Shown here: positions 11,750-22,770 of the stretch, in pieces
How the letters are laid out: every line of letters starts with the position of its first letter
Position numbering within the stretch: the stretch's first letter is position 1
Source: Sphagnum compactum
Taxonomy: Eukaryota > Bryophyta > Sphagnopsida > Sphagnales
Assembly (NCBI GenBank): GCA_965153455.1
Contig: OZ234499.1
Span: 1,488,001 to 1,552,000 of the forward strand
Direction of reading: 5' to 3'
Length of the DNA: 64,000 bases
The notes under the pieces: model-generated
The model's input: the letters and a program-made list of their open reading frames with translations, nothing else
The model's database searches: none
Told to the model about the DNA's origin: nothing
Position numbers and translations under genes: made by a program

Positions 11750-14422
11750 TTTGGGAAGAGGCCCACAAGTTGTAAATGTTACTATGCCAAAGGATTCAAA
11801 TTTAAGCTTCAAAGTCATATAAGTTTAGCAACTTTTCCAAACCTCCATACTTTGTTAGAAGTTTTTGAAATACACATTGATATTTGTAGGTGGAAGGCTA
11901 GATGTTGAAATGGATTTTATTGAGTTTCTCTTTTTGGATGCACAATGTATGAGCAAGGTGGTGTGAATGGGATTGTAATAGGGGCCTTGGTTATATTTAC
12001 AAATGACAAAGGTGTGATAATGAAACACCAAAGTGAAAGTGATTTGGAAAGATAATTGGCCTTTATTTTTGTGGAAGTCCAAGATATGGAAGCTTTTGAA
12101 TTATTGGTTTCAAGATGCCAAAGACGAAGGTGGACAATATTCAAACCATGAACTTGCCAATAGAAGAAATTGCAAAACAATTTTGAGTTGGTTTGAAAGC
12201 ATAAAACAAAGATCACATTGTTTTGGTGAGTACGATGGAACAAAGCAAGATATTTTTCCCTCTAATCACCATAACAAAAGCATGTTTTTTTCCTACAAGA
12301 TTGTGATTAAGGTGATTCTAGAATCATTGTTAGTTGAATAACATGACTATTTTAATTTATTTTAACTAAAAAAAGAGCAATGTTCAATTTGATTAAGTTC
12401 AAGCTTTGTTTGAATCAAAATAAACATTATGGGTGACATGTGGACCATGGAAGATACATCAAATCATAGTGCTAATATCATGACTAAATTCAATCACCAA
12501 AATATGATAGAGATGGTGATCTATCATCATATATGACTATTATGAATAAAACATGCTATTTTTGCTAACTTACATGGCATTGTCAATGAAATGTGCTACT
12601 TTTTTTGGTCATATGTGGTATAATGTATATGCTGCCTTTACTTATTAATTAAATGTACTTATGAATTTTATATGAAATTTTATAATCAACTTATAATTGT
12701 GTACTTCACACATGAAATGAAATTAATTTTGAAAAGGAAGTACATAATTACAATACTATAATTTAAAAAAATTACATTGAAAATGTTGACATAAATATGT
12801 GAAATTAATGTCATGTCTTTACATTTGAAATAAATCCATTACTAAACTTATTTCATTATGAAAGTATATTGTATTTGAATTTCTGGCCCAAATGAAAATA
12901 TTACATTTTTAATATTATGAAATGAAAAAAAATTAAATTAAGTGATGATATTACAGAAATTAAAAGAATAGATGTCATTTAAATGAATATATTTGAATTT
13001 GTAGCCCAATTGAGATTCAAAACATTATTTTTGAATTTTTGAAACGAACTAGAACATTGTGGCCAAGGAGAAAACCTTTGGATTTATGGATTGTACTTTA
13101 ATAGTTAAATAAATCTTTAAATTGAAAATTAAGCTTCACCTTGAAAATGTGAGAAAGGGATAAGAATAATGGTGAAGGAGATTGAGGTTTATCAATTTAA
13201 TAATATCCCCACCCCCCATCCCCCCTTCTTATTTCCCTCATATGTTCCCATATGGTTTGCAATGGTTCATCATTAGTTATGTAGATCTCAACTTGGCCTT
13301 TGCATTGTTGGGCATTACTAGTGACAATCAACTAATCCATTGATGAAAAAATAATGTATTTTGTGGAAATTAAGTCCCATTTGAATGACATTAAATGCAT
13401 TTTGAATCGAATTAATTGAATTGACTTCAAATTCTTAAATTGAATTCAAATACAATGAATGAAATTTGAATTGAATTCCAATTCAACTAAATGAAATTGA
13501 CAATTAAATTAAGACTCCATTAAATTGAATTAAAATTGAATTGAAGAAAAATGAGATGCAAATTGGTGAAGAAAATATTGAAAATATGTTTGTGAATATG
13601 GTAGTTGAAAAAAAAACGTTAAAAAAGACACAAATCCAAAAATACATCTTCTGGTGGCTATTTATTCAGGGATGGGCTAAAAAATTTAAGTTTGAAATTG
13701 TCCAAGTAATGACATATGGAACATAAAGTTATCCTACTTAAACCAACTCCAATGAATCATCTTCATTAGAATTTTGATTTTTGTATATAACATGGACATT
13801 GTGTTTTTATGTGGATGTAGGTCATGGCCAGGGGAAAAGAGACAAATAATTGTTAAGGAAATAAAAAAGGTAGTCCATGAAAAGGAATTGAAGTAATTAT
13901 ATTTTAAATTACAATATTATTTACAAAATGGATCACTTGAAACCAAAGTCTTTGGATAAAGAATATTATAATTATTATAATTTTATTAAATTAATATATT
14001 AAATGCATTACAGAATCCAATGAAATTACAAAAATAAACAGTGAATTAAATTCAATAATGAAATGGAGGTAGGTTAATAGGTAGTTGTTTCGTGTTTGTT
14101 GTTTCTTACTTTACCTCTTGCATTTGGCTTGCTGCTTTGTTTCCTTGCAATGAAGTGTTGTGTTTGTTTTTGCCCAAAAGTAAAATAAAATGTGTTCAGC
14201 AAAAGGTCTCATCATAAGGGCAAAAATTGATGAAAATACAACTGTAAGTCCCACCACTTTTGGCATGTTTTCCATAAAGTGGGCCACACTGAACTTGACC
14301 AAAAAAAGGCTAAAAAAGAACTGCATTCTTGTCTTTTTTTAAGCACAAGAACCAGTTTTGTACATTAATGTAGTGCAAGCTATTGCAAATAATATTAGGG
14401 CAGGTTCAATGCATCTCTTTTG
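11750..14422. other. About 2.7 kb between blocks A and B, absent from the second unit
   Basis: In the second unit A' runs directly into B' at 17271/17272, so this stretch is either an insertion into unit 1 or a deletion from unit 2. I see no long terminal inverted repeat, no paired LTRs and no transposase. Only TTTT is shared at the two edges. Open frames of about 100 codons near 11917-12341 occur on both strands without recognisable motifs. Confidence 0.7.
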
Positions 14423-15242
14423 AATAATTTATTAAATTTGAAGATTCTATGTTGAAAATAAAATATTTCAAAAGATGCTTTACTTTCCTTCACAAAAAAA
14501 AATTTGTTCTTCCTGGAAAAAAGTATTTTTGAAAATTTCAATATCTCTAGAAATAATATATTTAGTGTTGAAGCTGCCAAGGTACTTTGATAGTGCGTAA
14601 TTTCTGGCATGTGGGGGGGGGGGGCTTGGTGACTTGGTGAACTTGCTTTGATGCCCACAATTCAAAAGAATATTTTCCCACTAAATTGACGTTGGGGGAG
14701 GAAATTTCACTTATGTTCCCCAATTCCGTGGAGAATGGTGTACACGCATCCACCAAACAAGAACTTTGTGGGCCTCCACCAAACGTGCTTGTCAAGTTGA
14801 GCATGTGACACACGACTTGGGGGGCATGGAGTATGAAGTAGGGTTCATTTCCCTCTCCCAAGAATTGACAAACTTTTTTAGTTTCAATTTAGAGCTTTGA
14901 AAATTCATGTCTAGGAGTGTAAACATATTATAGCGGGACAAAACATAACAATCTCTCTCCCCTATCACTCTCCTTGAATACCGTCTCCTCATTGGCTTAA
15001 TGTTGCTGGCACAGGAAGGTGCAAAAATTTCAACCCTGTATCATATTTTTTATGTTGGAGATTAGAATAGCTACCTAGCTAACCAACTACAGGAATCATC
15101 CCAAGTGGTGCTTGTGTGGAGGGGCAGACACATTTCCTCAACAAAATTAGGGGCCATAATTGGGATAGCACCAATATTCTTCAACAGAGCGTGAAGAATT
15201 ATTTTCCTAAATATGTTGCAATTGGAAGCATGGAAATAAGCT
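14423..15242. repeat. Segmental duplication block B (copy 1)
   Basis: About 820 bp repeated at 17272-18077. A homopolymer of twelve G at 14613-14624 is only GCGGGGG in the other copy. Diverged relatives occur at 21307-21690 and perhaps at 63190-63310, so B belongs to a dispersed family. A - strand frame of 66 codons (14792-14992) is retained in B' as part of an 80-codon frame, with nearly the same residues. That may reflect only how recent the duplication is. Confidence 0.92.
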
Positions 15243-15251
15243 GTGGAAATA

Positions 15252-17271
15252 AGTTGTGGATTGTAATGACGTATGTAAAACTAGTTCCAAGAAAGACCCA
15301 AGTTCTATTACATTATTTATGTTCTTACAACCCAAAAGATTTATGTAGCAAACTATTGATGACATGAAGCTGATCTTTCTGCACCAAAATTTGACTTTAT
15401 ATCACTACTTTAAAAACACAATTTTTTCATTGCTAGCGTCTAGATTAAATTGATTTTAGAGTTGGGTTCATTTGTTGGAATGAGTGATTATGTTTGATGT
15501 GATTAAAATGAAGTCTAACTTTGTTCATTTTAATTGAAAATACTAGATATTTAATGAAAACAAACATTATGTTGAACATGTGGCATATGTAACACTTATG
15601 TGAAATTATTCACCTTGACTCATGTGATTGAAATAAATCATCTAGATAAGATTGATTATTATTGTAATGTTATTTTTGATAATGTGGCAATTGCAATTTA
15701 AAAAAAATTGATTAATTTTAAAAAATTGAATTATTAAAATGAATGGAAATATATTACAAATCTTATGTTCTCATTTGTTATTTATAACAATTCATATAAA
15801 AATGAACATCAAGACAACAAGTGAAATACAATAACATGACATGTGAAACTTGAACTGATGTAATATATTTAAACTTGAAAATAAAAATAGTAAAATTTAA
15901 TTAAATATGTAAACTAAGAATCTACATATGAATTTTAATTATTTAATTTCATATGTGAAATTCATTTCATTTTGAGATGAAAAAAAGAAATTTCATGAAA
16001 TTATAAAACCAATTTAATGAAATTATAAGTAAATAAGTGAATAATTAATAATTTTCAAACTAATATAATTTTCATTTTACATTTTGAAATTAAATGCATT
16101 ATAACTTTCACGAAGAAAAAATAAAATAAAATAAAATGTACATGTGTAAGCAATTTTTTAATAAGTTATTTAGTTAATTAATAAGGTTATAATGTGTGAT
16201 ATTAAAAAAAATGTGTTTATATATTTTGTGATAACAATTTTTGTCACTATGTGAGGTGGTGATGGGATAATAAAGGCCTTGGGTTGTGCTAAGAAAGGTA
16301 AGGGTTCAAATCTCATTTTGGACATGTCATGATCATGACATCATCATGATGATTTGTTGTGAATTCAACAAACTATCAATAGAAAAAATAAAAAATGAAA
16401 AAGTGATGATGATGATTTGTCATGGGTTTGATGAACTATTAATAATTAGCTTGAATTTTTTAAAAAAAATTGTGCATTGAAATTATCGGTTCAGTACGAC
16501 AACATTTTAGACCCATCCATAGTTCAATCTAAAAGTAAAATAAAATAAATCATTAATAAATTTGTAATTAAAATAATTTACTATTTAACTGAAAATAATA
16601 ATATGGCCATGTCAACTAGAGTTTCACTTATAAAAACCAATGTAAAATCCTTGTTATCTAGGAATGTATTCGATTTCATATTATTTCAAACATGTTTATC
16701 ACAACTATTTAGAACTTCATAACATTAATTTAAAAATTGTATTCACTAACCTATCAAATCCTTGTGCACTATAAGTCTCATATAGGTATGTACACATGGT
16801 CAAAAAGTTCCACTCATATAAGTGAAGCAACATATATGGATCGTTCAAAACAAGCATTTGGAAACATGGAAATTGCAAAAGCTTCAACATGAGGAAATGT
16901 GTTGAAAATTCATGACCTCATTTTGTTCTACATTTTGTTAGACAATTATTTCCATTTTGTTACATGATGAAAAATATGTCAAAATCATTATACATTCATG
17001 TTGATCGATTTCATTTGTGTGTGTTTTTTTGCACTAGTTGTCAAGTCTATTCAAACATTTAATGAAGTTTATTTTTCAGCATTTTGTGAATATGTCTTAT
17101 ATTTCAATAGAACAAATGAAATTTATTTGTATTTTTTATTTATTGAAATTTGTAGCTAATAATTTGTGTACATCATGTTGGTTGAGAAGCATAATTTAAG
17201 GACAAGGAGTGGATCGCCTACAACATTCTATTAGACATATTGTTGACAATGTTGATAAGGTTGTGATTTTA
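15252..17271. repeat. Segmental duplication block A' (copy 2)
   Basis: Second copy of the 9746-11749 block in the same orientation, offset by about 5.5 kb. Differences are scattered substitutions and small indels, including an extra stretch with GCACTAGTTG near 17030. It joins block B' directly. Confidence 0.93.
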
Positions 17272-18077
17272 ATAATTTTGAAGATTCCATGTTGAAAATA
17301 AAATATTTCAAAAGCTGCTTTACTTTCCTTCACAAAAAAAAAATTGCTCTTCGTGGAAAGAAGCATTTTTGAAAATAATATCTCTAGAAATAATATATTT
17401 AGTGTTGAAGCTGCCAAGGTACTGAGATAGTCCGTAATTTCTGGCATGTGCGGGGGCTTGGTGACTTGGTGAGCTTGCTTTGATGCCCACAATTCAAAAG
17501 AATATTTTCCCACTAGATTGAGGCGTGGGGTGGAAATTTCACTTATGTTCCCCAATTCCGTGTGGAGAGTGGTGTCCAAGCATCCACCAAACAAGAACTT
17601 TGTGAGCCTCCACGAAATGTGCTTGTCAAGTTGAGCATGTGACACATGACTTGGGGGGCATGGAGTATGAAGTAGGGTTCATTTCCCTCTCCCAAGAATT
17701 GACAAACTTTTTTAGTTTCAATTTAGAGCTTTGAAAATTCATGTCTAGGAGTGTAAATATATTATAGCGGGACAAAACATAACAATCTCTCTCCCCTATC
17801 ACTCTCCTTGAATACCGTCTCCTCATTGGCTTAATGTTGCTGGCACAGGAAGGTGCAAAAATTTTCAACCCTATATCATAGTTTTTATGTTGGAGATTAG
17901 AATAGCTACCTAGCTAACCGACTACAGGAATCATCCCAAGTGGTGCTTGTGTGGAGGGGCAGACACATTTCCTCAACAAAATTAGGGGCCATAATTGGGA
18001 TAGCACCAATATTCTTCAACAGAGCGTGAAGAATTATTTTCCTAAATATGTTGCAATTGGAAGCATGGAAATAAGCT
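17272..18077. repeat. Segmental duplication block B' (copy 2)
   Basis: Second copy of the 14423-15242 block, directly abutting A'. It ends at the same base as B (GGAAATAAGCT), after which the two units diverge completely. This marks the right edge of the duplicated segment. Confidence 0.92.
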
Positions 18078-18121
18078 CCCCCAGAAGACCCCACTGCACA
18101 ATTTGCAGCCTGGGTTCACAC

Positions 18122-18951
18122 TAGTGTTGTTGGTCGGTTATTGATTTTCTTTCAATATCCACCGGGTTGGTTATTATTATTTATTTATTTTCATTTACAC
18201 ACTGGATATCAAATATTTGAAAAATTAAAAATTCTAGAGACTCACCTGGTATCAACTTGCTGAAATAATAAGGGTCAAAATCTTTTTGTTAATTTTATGG
18301 CTAAGAACTGGCTGGTATGCATAAGGGTTGATTTTTGCAAGACCCTATTGAAAGCCAGCCAACATAGTGCCTAGGTCAGTTATCAAACGGTAGATTTCTT
18401 GGATTCTTTTTAAAAAGAATTTTTTTACCAATCTTCTTTCACTAAAGTAAAATTTCCACCAACCTTCACCAAAGCATTCAATGGAAATCACAACCAAAAG
18501 TTATAGATGACTATTGAAGGCAAGCTGAAAGAGAAGGAATCTGTTTTAAAGACTGTAGAAAAGCCCAGCTGAAAGCAGAAATTGAGAGTGATGGATGATG
18601 AGAGATGGAGTTTTACGTTAAGGTTTTAGGTTTAGGGCAAATGACAAAATGAAACTCTAACTCGATGAAAGCTTTTGGATGAGAAAAAGGATGAAAAAAT
18701 TGAATGGAAAATATAGAACCTACCTAGGTATGCATGAGAGGTCCCCATCATGGTATAGGTATGGTATTGGATTTTATGAAACTGATACCCTGCCAATAGG
18801 GCATTTTCAGGGTATCTAAAACATTGATATCAGGCTGGGTAGGTTCTTGGTCAGGTATAGCAAAAAAGTAGAATCAGCAGGCAGGTTATCTGACACTCGG
18901 ACCCAGACCCTGATTGATAACCAGGTCATTTTTCAATAACCGGCCGACACC
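18122..18951. mobile_element. Non-autonomous TIR DNA transposon with 9-bp target duplication
   Basis: GGTTCACAC stands immediately left (18113-18121) and right (18952-18960) of this 830-bp segment, as expected of a target-site duplication. The ends are inverted: the left end reads TAGTGTTGTTGGTCGGTTAT, and the right end read on the other strand is GGTGTCGGCCGGTTATTGA, with a small gap. No transposase is present. A 9-bp duplication suggests a Mutator-like element; an 8-bp reading (GTTCACAC) would suit hAT. It inserted just past the end of block B'. Confidence 0.75.
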
Positions 18952-18960
18952 GGTTCACAC

Positions 18961-19902
18961 ACACTCCTTGAGATCTGGATTTGTATTGGATTTATATTTG
19001 CACTGCCTTATCCCATGGATTTGGTTTGTTGTGTGATGACCAATGTTGAACATTGGTGAGAATGCCCACCAAAGCCCTGGAGGTTATAAGGTTATAACAC
19101 TGGATATATACACATTTATCTATTGATGATGATTTTTTTGAAAGACTAGGAGCTCTAAGGAACTCACACTTCTCAAGTGCAAACTTACCCACAGTCAGCA
19201 TCCGAACCTAGATTATGACTATTTTACAAGGTCGCCCCCACTCAGGTAGGTAAGATGTCAGAAGTTGTATAGGTGATTTGCCTACATACTATTCATAACC
19301 AATCATATAACTAGAGGATTCCTATAAGTTTTTTCATTTGAAATGTTGGGTTTTAGAGTTCATAGATCATGGGTTGGAGTTATTGAAATGTTGAAACATC
19401 AGACTTTTGAATTGTCACCAAAATGGTGTCATGGGATGAAAGATAGAACACTAAGAGCATGAAAGGAATCGGGGTCCCTTGGGTGAACCAGCACCTACAG
19501 TTGGTATCATGAAAAACTTTGGGCATTATAAATTGTAACCTTTCTGAGTCCCCATTGCTTGATCTGATTTTCTTGCAACATTAATTCTTGAGCTTCTAAA
19601 ATTCCATACCTGCAGGTTCTCTTGAACTCATAATGTACAGACATAACGTACATGAGAAGGCAACTGCCAAAGTGCCTTTCACCCTGTGAACCAAAGGTAA
19701 AGCCTGTGGTTCTGGGTGGAAGGCATCTTATTTGCCTTCCCTTTTGAAACAAATGAGGTGACCTGACGGTTCAGATCACCTTATGCTCTTGCCCCAGGGA
19801 ACTTATGTGTAAGATCTCACTTCAGAAAGGGATAGGAAATTACATACTGTAAGACGTGCCCAATTTCAACTAGGAAACCTATGCGAGGTTGTTACGTACC
19901 AC
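18961..19902. other. Intergenic, nothing recognised
   Basis: No supported gene or repeat. Short open frames on the - strand (18992-19201, 19507-19752) show no motif. Confidence 0.4.
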
Positions 19903-20119
19903 AGAAATAGTTTTTCTGATGATTCTGTGGAACCGACTTTGGATTTTATTTTCTTGGCAAGTTGGGTGGGGATGCCCCAAAAATAGTTTTTCTGATGATT
20001 CTGTGGAACCGACTTTTGTTTTTTGTTTTTTTGGCAAGTTGGGTGGGGACGCCCCAGAAATAGTTTTTCTGATGATTCTGTGGAACCGACTTTTGTTTTT
20101 TGTTTTTTTGGCAAGTTGA
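19903..20119. repeat. Minisatellite, unit about 77 bp, nearly three copies
   Basis: Units begin with AAATAGTTTTTCTGATGATT at 19905, 19981 and 20058 (spacings 76 and 77). The third is truncated after GGCAAGTTG. Open frames on both strands cross it because there is no stop in the repeat, so they are not evidence of a gene. A diverged single copy with similar flank occurs near 21860-22015. Confidence 0.93.
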
Positions 20120-20954
20120 TGCAAAAAATTTATGCGAAACAGACAAAAAATATTCAGTTTGACATTTAAATGGTCCTGCGTGGTTCTAGCTTTCTGATGG
20201 GGCTGACCATAATACTTTTTTCACATGAGTTGCAGGCTTGGGTGTGGTGGCTATCAACCCTACAGGCCTACAGCATAAGTACCATTTTCACTCTCCTACA
20301 TTACATTAGAGTTTACAGGTTGTTGGACTTTTCATGTCATGGTTCCCCACTCCGTATGCTTCATAAAAATATCTAAAAATTGAGGCTACTAAATAGTAAC
20401 AATTTACAAACCACACAACCATTCTTTTTTTGATTTTTTAATTCACAAAGTGTCCGAGTTTGCAACAGAAAACATTGCTGCTTGTATGGGGTATTACCCC
20501 TAAAATTAAATATGCACATAGTTGTTAATGCAGTCAGTACGAGAGTACTTGCTGAAATTCTTTTTTCCTGAGTCTGCCCTTTGCCGCATTTTTTTCACCT
20601 TGACATTTTTTGACATGATTTGGGTCCATGTCATACATGTCTTGGGCATTTTAGGGGTGCTAGGGGTATGTAACATGCTTCAACACCCAATGGCACATGC
20701 TACTGACATGTTATGTGGCCCTAACGTGGGAAGGTTATGGGTGCAAAACATGACAAGGCCAAAGAAAACAAGGCAAAATTCAGGCTGAGGATACAAAATT
20801 GTGGCAATATAAAAACCATTCAGCAATTCTAAGGAGAGGGGTATGTTGCTTTCAACTTTTAGGGCACCCTAGAATCGTTTCTCCTCCAAGTCAGAGTATA
20901 GTTTCTATTTCAAAGTCAGACTAAGGTGCCTTCAAATTTAATATCTAGAGATAT

Positions 20955-21271
20955 TAGGCCCACTTTACACTAGGAGTCAAGGCCAATGTGCAACTCAAAT
21001 CAAGCATTCTTATTGGTGCAAACGTTGAAATCAGCCCCAAGGGCTTTACACTAGGAGTCAAGGCTGAAACACAAAAGAATATTTTCAATCTGGCCCAAGT
21101 AACTAGTGAATGCTGAACTTTATGGCCTTGTATTGGCCCCAAGGGTGAAAAAACGAGTACCATAAAATTTGGGAAGCCAATTTGCAACCCTTGGGGTCAG
21201 ACAAAAAGCCAAAAAATGCTCGAAGTTGGCTCCAAGTTTTTCAGCCCTGACTCCTGGCGTAAAGTGTGCCT
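20955..21271. mobile_element. MITE-like element with about 28-bp inverted ends
   Basis: The left end AGGCCCACTTTACACTAGGA continues with GTCAAGGC. The right end, read on the other strand, is AAGGCACACTTTACGCCAGG followed by AGTCAGGGC. The inner sequence repeats part of the end (CTTTACACTAGGAGTCAAGG near 21045). It is about 315 bp with no coding capacity and no clear target duplication, so it is probably old. Confidence 0.65.
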
Positions 21272-21306
21272 TGTTGTCACAAATCATGACAAAAGGATCC
21301 CAAACA

Positions 21307-21690
21307 GATGTCTCCTAATTAGCTGAATGTTGCTGGCTGCGATGTTCTGAGTACAGGAGGTGCCCAAGTTTCAACTCTGTTTGATATTGGACAACACAAA
21401 AGATATTTTAGCGATTACAGTCACCAAAACAAATCATCCCAAAAGGTGCGAAAGTTTCAACTCTGTTTGATATTGGACAACACAAAAGATATTTTACCGA
21501 TTACAGGAACCAAAACAAATCATCCCAAAAGGTAGGGGTGGCTGGCGGAGGAGGAGATACCATTCCCCACCAATACTAGGCGGTGTAATGGGAAAAACAC
21601 CAGTAGTCCACAATCTAAAGTGACTAATTTTTTTCTGTAATATCTTCCAAATGGAGGCATAGAAACAAGGTCGCCTGGATGACACCATTT
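21307..21690. repeat. Diverged relative of block B with an internal 86-bp tandem duplication
   Basis: The segment follows block B in order: GTCTCCTAATTAGCTGAATG here against GTCTCCTCATTGGCTTAATG in B, then the shared stretches near GTTTCAAC, AATCATCCCAA and GGAGGCATAGAAACAAG. Within it, GTTTCAACTCTGTTTGATAT occurs at 21368 and 21454, so an 86-bp unit is duplicated in tandem with few differences. Confidence 0.75.
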
Positions 21691-22018
21691 CACAATTCCC
21701 ATATCTAAATATTTAAAAAACTCGTTACAAAAATTGTTGCCAAAATTAAAATCAGAGTACAAATGTGGCAAAACATTTCACAAATAATATTCCATTTTGA
21801 TTTGTATTTGTTTTGCTCAGGTTCTTGTAAAAATTCACAATAGTAGAGCACCTCCACAGAAGAGTCTTTCAGATAATTCTGGAACTCTTATTTTGCTTTA
21901 ATTTTTTGTGAAGTTGAGTGTGGAGGCTCTTAGTTTATGGAAAGTGCATAGGAAGTATTTAGTTTGACAATTATGTGGTCATCTGTTCTGGCTTTTTGAT
22001 GGGGCCTCTCGAAGTACT

Positions 22019-22770
22019 CAGGGCCACTTTAGACAGGGTTCCAAGGAGCAGGGTCCAATGATATGAAGCATTTGTATTAGTTGAAAGTTTTACATTGGTC
22101 CCAAGACCTTTAGATGAGGGTTCAGGACCAAAACAAATCAAATTGTGATTTAGTTTAATGGCATCATTTTGGAGGGAAAACCAATTGGTCTGGACTAAAA
22201 GCCAGAGTTTAAAGGAGCTAAGATTTTGGAGAACCAAAGTGTAAGCTAGGGTTCAAGGTTGTTCATTCCTTTGTTTTTTTTTTTTTTGTGGGGGCTCTTT
22301 TTCACTGTGTTTTCTCTTACCTTGCTTGAATTCTGTGAGAATGGAAGACATACAGTACTATCGAAAACATGCTGTGAATTGAGGAGATTGTTGAGAGCAA
22401 ACCAGCTCCTCAATTTTTGACCAATTCTAGAATCGATATTGTTGGTTTTGTGAATCCTCACAAGGTGATTGTCAGTGGTAATGCATTTTTAGTTGTTCAA
22501 GTGCACCAAATACAGGTGGATCTGAAGAAAAACAAAACTTTAAAAAAACATGAAAAAAGGCAAGAAGATCGAAAGTTAACCTAATCCTCTTACATGTCGA
22601 TCACACATTTTTATATTAGACCTTCGAATTGGATCCCAAGCCTTTAGACACACTTGTTGTACCTTAAGATTTTTTTTTAAAATGTGAGAAAGGGTCCAAT
22701 TCAAGGCTTAATTTGCTTCAAATTGGTCCTTAGGCTTTTGGCCCCTCTACCCTTGTCTAAAGTGGCCCTT
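22019..22770. mobile_element. Second TIR element, related ends
   Basis: The left end CAGGGCCACTTTAGACAGGG is matched, inverted, by AAGGGCCACTTTAGACAAGG at the right end. The CAGGG start is typical of hAT-type ends. It is about 750 bp with no transposase and no convincing target duplication. The end sequence resembles that of the element at 20955-21271, so the two may belong to one superfamily. It seems to interrupt the older repeat that ends at 22018. Confidence 0.6.

Noticed and set aside
17196-17868. - strand frames in block B' (149 and 80 codons)
   Set aside because: Shared with B because the duplication is recent. The 149-codon frame crosses the A'/B' junction and is broken in B.
19866-20146. 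Overlapping frames on both strands over the 77-bp repeat
   Set aside because: An array without stop codons opens several frames at once; there is no sign of a gene.
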